A stretch of DNA of 64,000 nt from positions 1 through 64,000 of the forward strand of contig JAJRSW010000068.1 in the NCBI GenBank assembly GCA_024278595.1, in the 5' to 3' direction. Both the position numbers and the translations under genes were made by a program. Of the stretch, positions 49,749 to 57,601 are shown in pieces. The DNA is from Fidelibacterota bacterium. Lineage in GTDB: Bacteria > Fidelibacterota > UBA8477 > JABMPR01. Below the pieces are notes generated by a model. The model was not told the origin of the DNA. It made no database searches and saw only the letters and a program-made list of their open reading frames with translations. Positions within the stretch are counted from its first letter, which is position 1, and each line of letters opens with the position of its first letter.

Positions 49749-50972
49749 ATGCTGAAACAATCTAAACTATCGAATTATTATTCGGGTACCCACATGACAA
49801 TTATCGTTCGTCTTATTCTCATTTGCTCTTTATCTGGATATTCACAACATTTTGACAGAATACCGAATATTAGTAGGCAGATTGTGCATTTTGAAGATAA
49901 TGCATATGAAATATTTGCTTCGGATTTAATATTTGGCTCTCCAGATAAGTCAGGGTTGCAGCAACCAATATATAGAATTGAGTCATTTCAAGATTATTCG
50001 AATCGAGTAGTTGATATCGAATCAGGATTTGTGTTGAATTCCTATCGGTCTGATGGATTTATTCTCTATTCAAGATTTGCGAAATATTGGGCATCAAATC
50101 ATCCTGAGACCCCTGAATACAGCATCATTTCGGGTGTTGGTAAAGAGGGACCAATAGATTTTCACAAATCTGATATTTTAGTTGAAGGTGAATTATTCTT
50201 CATAAGTGAAATGGGAGAACAGTATCTCACCATCTATTCTAGTCAAACACTTAACTGTTTTTCACTCTCCGGGCAGCTATTGTGGTCTTTCAGGTATTCT
50301 TATGGTGACATTAGCTCTGATGAAATGTTTCTAAGTTCTGATGAATCGATACTTGTTATCAACAATCCAGGGAAAAGAGTGATAGCAATTGATATGAACA
50401 CTGGAAGGAAGAAATGGCAACGAGATGGGCGATATAGTGCAACGTCCGTTCCTTTTCAATTGAGTCCACTAACGGTTCTCTTTGACCAGCTATTTGAAAG
50501 TGCATTAATTTTGGATCGGAATGGTCAACAACTATTTGACTTAAATAAATGGCAGAATATCCAGAGGGAATTTTTCATAAATGATAAACAGCTAGTGACT
50601 GATAACTTAGTTATTCCAAATCTGCGTTATGAAGAGAATAGAGTAATTCTGCCAAAAAGATTAGCATCAAATCGATCATTCAAACCTGTAACACCAACAA
50701 GATGGTCAACAAAAGGAAAATATTCCGCCAGTGTCTTTGCATATTTAAAAAATGTTGAGCCACCGGACTCAGTTGCCTTAGAGGAGTACAGGATAGATAT
50801 TGTTTCAGCTGATGGAAAATCTATGGGGTTTTTCTATCCACGAATAAGATCAAAATTGGATCACTCAAAAATCAACGTCCAGGTATCCGATGATGGAACA
50901 AAGATTCTGTTTATCGGGAAGCAGGAAAATGGTGTTCAGTTTATTTGTAGAGAATACGAGATTTCGCTCTAA
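49749..50972 (+). CDS. Exported beta-propeller-like protein of unknown function
   Basis: Signal-like MTIIVRLILICSLSGYSQ (likely start 49794); PQQ/WD-like IAIDMNTGRKKWQRDGRY. Confidence 0.6.
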   Translation: MLKQSKLSNYYSGTHMTIIVRLILICSLSGYSQHFDRIPNISRQIVHFEDNAYEIFASDLIFGSPDKSGLQQPIYRIESFQDYSNRVVDIESGFVLNSYRSDGFILYSRFAKYWASNHPETPEYSIISGVGKEGPIDFHKSDILVEGELFFISEMGEQYLTIYSSQTLNCFSLSGQLLWSFRYSYGDISSDEMFLSSDESILVINNPGKRVIAIDMNTGRKKWQRDGRYSATSVPFQLSPLTVLFDQLFESALILDRNGQQLFDLNKWQNIQREFFINDKQLVTDNLVIPNLRYEENRVILPKRLASNRSFKPVTPTRWSTKGKYSASVFAYLKNVEPPDSVALEEYRIDIVSADGKSMGFFYPRIRSKLDHSKINVQVSDDGTKILFIGKQENGVQFICREYEISL

Positions 50973-51063
50973 CACCTTTTAAAAGTTATAAGTCAATAGT
51001 TAAAAAGAGTCTTACTCAATAAGAATCATTGATCCGTTTTTCTCAATTTTAGAACAACTACTA
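50971..51063 (+). repeat. Repeat family RF2, copy R1
   Basis: taacaccttttaaaagttataagtcaatagttaaaaagagtc...tctcaattttagaacaactact; matches 54275-54303 + 54520-54587 and 55736-55814. Confidence 0.8.
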
Positions 51064-51094
51064 AACCCCGTCAGCAAGTCGGAGGATAAAACTG

Positions 51095-51368
51095 TGGATC
51101 AAGTATAACCGACATTTGCCTGGGCGTCAGTTTTTCAAAGGGCTTAATGCTCGACTGATCGGGCATTACAACTACTATGGAATAGTTGGTAAATATGGAG
51201 CTATTGTTTTGGGCTATTGAAGGTTCTTTCAAATGGCTTAATCGTAGAGGTGGCCAGAAAAATAGTTTCAATTGGGACAAGTTTATTCGTATTCTCGACT
51301 ATGTTAGAGTTACGCGTCCACGGATCACTGAAGCTTGGCGTAGCAATACCGTTGCTTACCAGAATTGA
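51095..51368 (+). pseudogene. Group II intron maturase C-terminal remnant (frameshifted)
   Basis: WIKYNRHLPGRQFFKGLNARLIGHYNYYGIVGKYGAIVL then, in another frame, AIEGSFKWLNRRGGQKNSFNWDKFIRILDYVRVTRPRITEAW. Confidence 0.88.
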
Positions 51369-51474
51369 CTTGCGCGAAAGCGAGTACGACTGAGCCGTGA
51401 GGAACCGGATCAGGGAAAACTGCACGTCCGGGACTGTGCAGGGGGCGCTGGGTAACCAGCGTTCCTACCGCGAG
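51369..51474 (+). mobile_element. 3' end of a group II intron (domain V/VI region)
   Basis: ACTGAGCCGTGAGGAACCGGATCAGGGAAAACTGCACGTCCGGGACTGTGCAGGGGG follows the maturase remnant and folds as CCGGA.CAG..AAAA..CTG.TCCGG. Confidence 0.75.
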
Positions 51475-51539
51475 ATACGCATAAATAATATAATTATAAT
51501 TAACAGTAGCTGTGCATTAAAATATTGGATATTGTAACA

Positions 51540-51881
51540 ATGGATATTACATTCGCTGATAAGAAATTAAAAAAATATGCAAATGATAATAAGGCGGCGA
51601 TCAAAAAACTAGGCAACAAACGTGCTGGAATTTTCCAAACTAGATTAGAAGATATGGCCGATACGGATAGTTTTGCTGATTTGGAACATTTGCCGGGTCG
51701 TTTTCATCAATTGAAAGAGGATAGAGCAGATCAATGGGCATGCGATTTAGACCATCCCAAGCGACTATTATTTAAGCCTGGCGAGGATCCAATTCCAAAA
51801 AACAAAGATGGACGACAATTGCTTGCTGAAATTAAAACCGTAGAGATATTAGAAATAAACAATTACCACAAAAAGGGATAA
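51540..51881 (+). CDS. HigB/RelE-like toxin
   Basis: MDITFADKKLKKYANDNKAAIKKLGNKRAGIFQTRLEDMADTDSFADLEHLPGRFHQLKEDRADQWACDLDHPKRLLF. Confidence 0.85.
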   Translation: MDITFADKKLKKYANDNKAAIKKLGNKRAGIFQTRLEDMADTDSFADLEHLPGRFHQLKEDRADQWACDLDHPKRLLFKPGEDPIPKNKDGRQLLAEIKTVEILEINNYHKKG

Positions 51882-51884
51882 ACG

Positions 51885-52979
51885 ATGGCCACTTTAAACG
51901 AATATTATCCTGAAGAAGTTCTCCACCCGGGTCACACTTTAAATGAAAAATTAAGTGAGCTTGGAATGAGTAAAAAAGAATTTGCCTTGAGAACCGGTAA
52001 GCCTGAGAAGACGATTATAGCAGTTCTTCAAGGTTCGAGTTCAATAACGCCAGAGATGGCAATATTATTTGAAAATGTGACAAAAATCCCAGCGCACTTT
52101 TGGATTAATAAACAATCTCGGTACAATGAATTCAAGGCAAGAAAGCAGAGAAAACTTGCTGTAGTGGAAGCAGAATCATGGGCAAGAAAGTTTCCCTACC
52201 CAGAGATGGCAAAACATGGTTGGGTACCTCAGACAAGGAAAATTGAAGAGAAAACAATATACTTATTTGAATATTTTGCCATTTCAACGCACCAAGCATG
52301 GGATAGCCTATATATTGAACGGCAACTTAAAGTCGCTGCATATGCTTCTCTAAAGCATACTCTGGAACCTCAAGCAATCTCTGCTTGGCTCCGTCAAGGT
52401 GAGTTACAAGCCCAGGGTTGTTCTTGTCCAGTGTTTGACAAAAAGAAACTTAGATTGATTATCGAACCTCTGAAATCAATAATGGCAACCCACTCTACAG
52501 ATTTTTTCAAGAAAATTCAAAAGCTCTGTTTGGAGTGTGGTGTAAAGGTTTTCTTTACCCCTAAGTTACCAAAGGTCCCGATAAATGGGTCTACCCGTTG
52601 GATTAAAGATACGCCAGTAATTCAAATGACTGCACGGTACAGGCAAAACGACCGTTTTTGGTTTACATTTTTTCATGAGGTTGGTCATATACTTCTTCAC
52701 GGGAAGAAATATATTTCATTAGAAGGGATTGATTTCTCTGAATCAGACCCTCTCAAAGAACAAGAAGCTCATGCGTTTGCTGAAGAGGTTACATTCTCCC
52801 AAAAAGCAGAAAAAGAAATGTTATCAAACAAGCATATTGATGAAAACCTTATCCTCGAATATGCACAAAGGTATAACACGCATCCTGCACTAATAATTGG
52901 AAGGCTACAGCACAAACGTTTAATTCCTTATTCAGTCGGACATCAATTTATTGAACCAATCGACCTATCAGGTAATTGA
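51885..52979 (+). CDS. HigA-like antitoxin fused to ImmA/IrrE metallopeptidase domain
   Basis: HTH: HPGHTLNEKLSELGMSKKEFALRTGKPEKTI; C-terminal FFHEVGHILLHGKK (HExxH). Confidence 0.9.
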   Translation: MATLNEYYPEEVLHPGHTLNEKLSELGMSKKEFALRTGKPEKTIIAVLQGSSSITPEMAILFENVTKIPAHFWINKQSRYNEFKARKQRKLAVVEAESWARKFPYPEMAKHGWVPQTRKIEEKTIYLFEYFAISTHQAWDSLYIERQLKVAAYASLKHTLEPQAISAWLRQGELQAQGCSCPVFDKKKLRLIIEPLKSIMATHSTDFFKKIQKLCLECGVKVFFTPKLPKVPINGSTRWIKDTPVIQMTARYRQNDRFWFTFFHEVGHILLHGKKYISLEGIDFSESDPLKEQEAHAFAEEVTFSQKAEKEMLSNKHIDENLILEYAQRYNTHPALIIGRLQHKRLIPYSVGHQFIEPIDLSGN

Positions 52980-53012
52980 CCTCCCCAGTTTCTGGCAGTG
53001 TATAACAATATT

Positions 53013-53078
53013 AGGATAGACATGACCCCAAGACGAGTCTGAGCATCAAAAAAGCAGGGTTGGGGTCATGTCTATCCT
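53013..53078. repeat. Palindromic REP/IS-end-like element
   Basis: 19-bp perfect inverted repeat AGGATAGACATGACCCCAA (53013-53031) / TTGGGGTCATGTCTATCCT (53060-53078). Confidence 0.85.
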
Positions 53079-53473
53079 GCTGTTCGATAAGGCGCGGTGG
53101 CTATCAGGGGCTTGGTTGTGGGGCTGAGGTTTATAAAGTGGGTTTTTTTAGATTTCAAGCAGCTTTAATCCACCGGTTTAGCTGCTAAACTGCTCAGTTC
53201 AATTATACGTTGGTACCAATACTGAGTGGTTTTTGTCTCTTTTGTCATAATGCGTCTCTTTGGATTGTGTTTTTCCGGCACCATGCGGGAAATGGAAACG
53301 TATATTATTGGATCATGGTCGTCAATCGAAACCGCAGAATTGCTTTTCCGCTGCGGAGCGGCTTACTTGAACAGACACTTCCACCTGACTTGAACGGTGA
53401 TTGTTCTATGAATATGAATAGAAACGACACAAATTTAATAATTTACGGCCACGTAGGTTAAGCAGAGGGGTAT

Positions 53474-53653
53474 TAGCCTGAATAATTCATAGCCACTAAG
53501 TCACGAAGGCACAAAGTTCTAAAATATATATGCTTATCAAAATTTATCACTCACAGATGCAAATAATTCTGTTTATAATGACCTTGTTCATAACTTTAAT
53601 AATATTCGTGGTTTAGGGTCTTTGTGGCAATAACTCATGAATAATGCAGGTTA
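53474..53653 (+). mobile_element. Full-length RF1 element (MITE-like)
   Basis: Ends TAGCCTGAATAATTCATAG / CTCATGAATAATGCAGGTTA form imperfect TIRs; repeated at 1-140 and 57163-57326. Confidence 0.75.
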
Positions 53654-53742
53654 GGTAAACATTAAATATTCTATTGGAATACACAGTGTTCTTTTGTATT
53701 CTTATGTTGTACTTGTGAAGAATCTAATATATGAGGTGAATT

Positions 53743-53981
53743 ATGTCTAAAACTGTAACTCTTCGATTAAAAGAAGACACATATTTAAAATTTCAGAAAC
53801 TAGCAAAACAGGACAATCGACCACTATCAAATTTATTGAAACTGCAGCACTTAGATTCATCGATGATTCAGAATATATCGATAGTTTTGAAATGAGTGAA
53901 ATTCAGCAAAATGAAGAATTAAATGCCAGCATCAATCGTGGTCAGAATGATGCCAAATCTGAAAGAGGTCGTTTTGTCTGA
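53743..53981 (+). pseudogene. RHH/CopG-type antitoxin with a single frameshift
   Basis: MSKTVTLRLKEDTYLKFQKLAKQDNRPLS then, after a -1 shift near 53830, KFIETAALRFIDDSEYIDSFEMSEIQQNEELNASINRGQNDAKSERGRFV*. Confidence 0.8.
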
Positions 53982-54255
53982 GTTTCGAATTTATGAAACA
54001 GATGAATTTATTAAAAAACTTAGTAAAATGTCACCCACCGATGCATCACGCATGCAGAGAAAATTGAAGTCATACGTGTATCCACAATTAAAACAAGATC
54101 CTTTCTGGGGTGCAAATATCAAAAAGTTGAGAGACTACAAACCAAGTACCTGGAGATATAGATTTAATAAGTTCAGGCTCTTTTATACTGTGGATATTGA
54201 CGAGCGTATTGTTTTTATCTTGACCATCGATTTTAGAAAGAATGCATATAGATAG
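53974..54255 (+). CDS. RelE/ParE-family toxin
   Basis: LSEFRIYETDEFIKKLSKM...YVYPQLKQDPFWGANIKKLRDYKPSTWRYRFNKFRLFYTVDIDERIVFILTIDFRKNAY; TTG start overlaps the antitoxin stop. Confidence 0.88.
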   Translation: MSEFRIYETDEFIKKLSKMSPTDASRMQRKLKSYVYPQLKQDPFWGANIKKLRDYKPSTWRYRFNKFRLFYTVDIDERIVFILTIDFRKNAYR

Positions 54256-54303
54256 CTGGTTAAAACTGTTGCCCAACACCTTTTAAAAGTTATAAGTCAA
54301 TAG

Positions 54304-54519
54304 TTGACGCCCCCGCAGAAAGTCCCTCTCGCAGAGCGTTGCATTGAGTCCTTCGACTGAGCTCAGGAACCGCCCTTCGACTGAGCTCAGGAACCGCCCT
54401 TCGAAATGACGCAAAATGGTGTTATTTATTGCTTTACGTGTATTCGTTGTAAGCAGTTGTATTTAAAGGTTATAGGGCATATTATGTGATTTTCTAAATA
54501 CTTTTTGCGAGCTCATCAA
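54304..54519. mobile_element. 216-bp MITE-like insertion with TAG target duplication
   Basis: TIRs TTGACGCCCCCGCAGAAAGT / ACTTTTTGCGAGCTCATCAA; TAG at 54301-54303 and 54520-54522; interrupts RF2 copy R2. Confidence 0.8.
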
Positions 54520-54584
54520 TAGTTAAAAAGAGTCCTGCTCAATAAAAATCGTTGATCCGTTTTTTCTCAATTTCAGAACAACTA

Positions 54585-54729
54585 CTGAAGCTTGGCGTAG
54601 CAATACCGTTGCTTACCAGAATTGACTTGCGCGAAAGCGAGTACAACTGAGCCGTGAGGAACCGGATCAGGGAAAACTGCATGTCCGGGACTGTGCGGGG
54701 GGCGCTGGGTAACCAGCGTTCCTACCGCG
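54585..54729 (+). mobile_element. Second group II intron 3'-end remnant
   Basis: Near-identical to 51328-51473 (ctgaagcttggcgtagcaataccg...gcgttcctaccgcg). Confidence 0.8.
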
Positions 54730-54815
54730 CGAGCCACACTTTACTTCTTGCCGAATCAAATACTTGCCAATCCCTATGAATAGAAGTACATTCAGGCATA
54801 CAGTAGGAGGTAACA

Positions 54816-55091
54816 ATGAATACAATTCCACCCATCATTCCAATCAGCGATCTACGTCAAGATGCAGCGGCAGTCCTGAAAAGTATTAAGAATTCAGATC
54901 AACCCGTGGTTATTACGCAGAGAGGACGTGCAGCTGCAATTATGTTAAGCGTTGAATCGTACGAGCAGAGTTTGCACGAAAAAGAGCTTCTCATGTTACT
55001 CGCAAAGGGCGAAAAGGAAATTGAGGTTGGCGAAGGATATGACCTGGAAACTATTCTCGCGGATGCAGATTCTATTCTATCGGCAAAATAA
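54816..55091 (+). CDS. Phd/YefM-family antitoxin
   Basis: IPISDLRQDAAAVLKSIKNSDQPVVITQRGRAAAIMLSVESYEQ. Confidence 0.92.
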   Translation: MNTIPPIIPISDLRQDAAAVLKSIKNSDQPVVITQRGRAAAIMLSVESYEQSLHEKELLMLLAKGEKEIEVGEGYDLETILADADSILSAK

Positions 55092-55381
55092 TGAAGATAA
55101 AGTTCACACCTTCAGCTAGAAGTATGTTTCTTGATGCGGTTCTTCACATAAAAAAGGAGAATCCTCAAGCAGCTACACGATTTAGGTCGAAAACAGACAG
55201 TGGACTAGTTCGATTAATTGAATTTCCTGAATCAGGTAAACGAGTTCAAGAATTTCCAGCTCTCGCATTTCGTGAAATATTGATTTCGCCTTTTCGCTTT
55301 TTTTATAAACCAAAAGCTGAAACAATTTGGATTATTGCTGTGTGGCACAGCGCACAACTTCCTAAGAGATCAACAAAATAA
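55091..55381 (+). CDS. ParE/RelE-family toxin
   Basis: MKIKFTPSARSMFLDAVLHIKKENPQAATRF...GKRVQEFPALAFREILISPFRFFYKPKAETIWIIAVWHSAQ; 1-bp overlap with antitoxin. Confidence 0.9.
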   Translation: MKIKFTPSARSMFLDAVLHIKKENPQAATRFRSKTDSGLVRLIEFPESGKRVQEFPALAFREILISPFRFFYKPKAETIWIIAVWHSAQLPKRSTK

Positions 55382-55429
55382 TTGGCTGACTTAGTGTCAA
55401 GGACATTCAGGAAAAACGGATCATGTGAT

Positions 55430-55693
55430 ATGTCACATTGGAATACTAGAGTTATCAGGAAGTATGATCAGAAAACGGATACAACTATTTTTGAAATGCA
55501 TGAAGTCCATTACGATGATAATAATCGAATCATAGCTTGGACTGAATCTTCTGTTGGACCCTTTGGTGAGACATTAGCGGAATTGAAAGAGGATATTAAA
55601 CATTTTCTAGAAGCAGTTCAAAAACCGATACTTCAGGAGAATTGTCATGAGGCTGGAGAAATCTTGGTTGAGGTAAAGGAATCTGAGCGATAA
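55430..55693 (+). CDS. Small conserved-looking protein downstream of the Phd/ParE pair
   Basis: MSHWNTRVIRKYDQKTDTTIFEMHEVHYDDNNRIIAWTESSVGPFGETLAELKEDIKHFLEAVQKPIL; internal ATG preferred. Confidence 0.65.
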   Translation: MSHWNTRVIRKYDQKTDTTIFEMHEVHYDDNNRIIAWTESSVGPFGETLAELKEDIKHFLEAVQKPILQENCHEAGEILVEVKESER

Positions 55694-55735
55694 TTTTCTA
55701 TTTTGCTTGTTCAATTGGAAGAAAAACCAGGTGGC

Positions 55736-55814
55736 TAACACCTTTAACAGGTTTCTAGTAATAGCTAAAAATAGTCCTACTCAATAAAAATAATTGCTCC
55801 GCTTTTTCTCAATT
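55736..55814 (+). repeat. Repeat family RF2, copy R3 (diverged)
   Basis: ctaacacctttaacaggtttctagtaatagctaaaaatagtcctactcaataaaaat...tttttctcaatt. Confidence 0.7.
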
Positions 55815-55956
55815 TTGACGCCCCCGCAAAAAGTATTTGGAAAAACACGGAATATACCTATGTGTAATAAATACAGTTATTTATGATAAATACACCTAAA
55901 CCTATAAATAACAACGCTCTGCGCTCTGCGAGAGGGACTTTCTGTGGAGGCGTCAA
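55815..55956. mobile_element. 142-bp MITE-like element, same family as 54304-54519
   Basis: TTGACGCCCCCGCAAAAAGT ... ACTTTCTGTGGAGGCGTCAA; shares CCCTCTCGCAGAGCG and CAAATACTTTTTGCG blocks with the 54304 copy in opposite orientation. Confidence 0.8.
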
Positions 55957-56018
55957 TATTCGTGTGCGAAGCAGCTCAACTCAGTGTGAGAGGCAGGAAA
56001 GAAAGGATTTCAAAATAA

Positions 56019-56879
56019 ATGTGGCTAAAGATATCTATATTGGCACCTATATCGCTCATCGTCCTAATATCGGGAGCAGTCATCTTTGGTGAGTTAAGTT
56101 GGAAAAGAAAAACCAATGCGCTGCAGGCCCAAATGCAGACTTCACGAATACCGATCACCACCACAACCTATGACGCAACCGAGATAGAATCTCTACCAGA
56201 ACCAGTGAAAAGGTACTTTCAGGCAGTGCTCAAAGATGGGCAAAAAATAATCACCTCTGCGCATTTTTCCCATGAGGGAGAATTCCGAATAAATGAATCG
56301 GAGGATCGCTGGATTCCCTTCACTTCTATCCAGACCTCAATCACACATCCTGCTGGCTTTGTTTGGGATGCGCGTATGCGTATGGCACCAGGTATAAATG
56401 CATTTGTGTATGATGCATACGTTGCTGGGGAAGGGCTATTGCATGCGGAAGCCATGGGCCTTATCACCGTTGCTGATGTGCGTGGTACGTCTGCCGCTGC
56501 ACAGGGTGAACTCTCTCGCTATTTCGCAGAAGCAGCGTGGTACCCAACAGCACTGTTACCCAGTCAGGGTGTTGAATGGGAAGAGATTGATGATTCAACT
56601 GCAAGGGCTAGTTTTACCGATGAAGAAACAACTGTTTTGTTAAAGTTCCATTTTGATTCAGCTAATTTAATATCAGAAGTAAAGGCTGAAGCACGTTATC
56701 ATGGGGATATAAATGGTATTCCTGAGTATTTACCGTGGGCCGGACGCTTTTGGGATTATGAGTTTCAATCTGGTATGCAGATTCCCCTGCAAGGTGAGGT
56801 CTCCTGGCAATTGCCTGAGGGACTATTGCCGTATTGGCGAGGGCGTATCAATGAAATTGACTACGAGTTCACTCAATAA
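56019..56879 (+). CDS. DUF6920/DUF6544-like protein
   Basis: LPEPVKRYFQAVLKDGQKIITSAHFSHEGEFRI...MGLITVADVRGTSAAAQGELSRYFAEAAWYPTALLPSQGVEWEEIDD. Confidence 0.75.
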   Translation: MWLKISILAPISLIVLISGAVIFGELSWKRKTNALQAQMQTSRIPITTTTYDATEIESLPEPVKRYFQAVLKDGQKIITSAHFSHEGEFRINESEDRWIPFTSIQTSITHPAGFVWDARMRMAPGINAFVYDAYVAGEGLLHAEAMGLITVADVRGTSAAAQGELSRYFAEAAWYPTALLPSQGVEWEEIDDSTARASFTDEETTVLLKFHFDSANLISEVKAEARYHGDINGIPEYLPWAGRFWDYEFQSGMQIPLQGEVSWQLPEGLLPYWRGRINEIDYEFTQ

Positions 56880-57162
56880 TGCGACTTGTTTAACAGTGAA
56901 ATTTCTGTCTGCCGCTTCGGACTCATCCCGACACTTCGGGTTTCCCTGCGGCGGGATCTACGACAAAAAAGCAGTGACGGGTCATTTCTAGTCTGCTGTT
57001 CGATAATACCCTACTCACTTCCCAATTAGCCCTAACTCCGGCATCTTTTCCATTTTCACTTCATCCCGGACAAGCCCAGATACTCTGGGTTTCTGAGGCG
57101 GGATGGATCTTGCCGGGATTTGTAAACCAGAAAAGTATTTTGAATTTAATATACTTTAGAGC

Positions 57163-57326
57163 TAACCTGAATAATTCATAGCCACTAAGTCACGAAGGCA
57201 CCAAGTTTTAAAAAATAGATGCTTAGCAAAAATTATCACTCACAGATGCCAATAATTCTGTTTAGAATGACCTTGTTAATAACTTTAATAATCTTCGTGG
57301 CAATAATTCATGAATAATGCAGGCTA
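57163..57326 (+). mobile_element. RF1 element copy
   Basis: TAACCTGAATAATTCATAG ... ATTCATGAATAATGCAGGCTA. Confidence 0.75.
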
Positions 57327-57601
57327 AATATGGTATGACTCATCACCAGGACTACCCATTTCAGACAAATCAATACTACATCAGGAGGCTACTCAGGTAC
57401 GGAATTTTCGTGTGTGCTAGACTGTGATTTTGAATCATTTATGAAAGTGGCCGCTCGATAAACAGCCAGGCTTATTCAATGTGGTGACTTCTCATTTAAT
57501 CTTCTTCCTCCCAGTATTCATTATGATTCATTAAATAAAATTGCCTGAAACCTTTCAAGATACTCGGCATTGAAAGGGATATAGAAATTGGAGAGATTTG
57601 C

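Noticed and set aside
50971-51063. RF2 as a true integron attC site
   Set aside because: Starts with an AAC-like box but lacks visible paired R'/R'' and L'/L'' symmetry; kept only as a hypothesis to test.
51071-51425. Minus-strand ORFs over the intron remnant
   Set aside because: Antisense to clear maturase C-terminal sequence on the plus strand.
53210-53461. 83-aa ORF
   Set aside because: Lies in repeat-rich non-coding sequence, no family resemblance, odd composition.
54351-54404. Possible CRISPR-like array from 24-bp tandem units
   Set aside because: Units are contiguous with no spacers and only ~2.25 copies; no cas genes.
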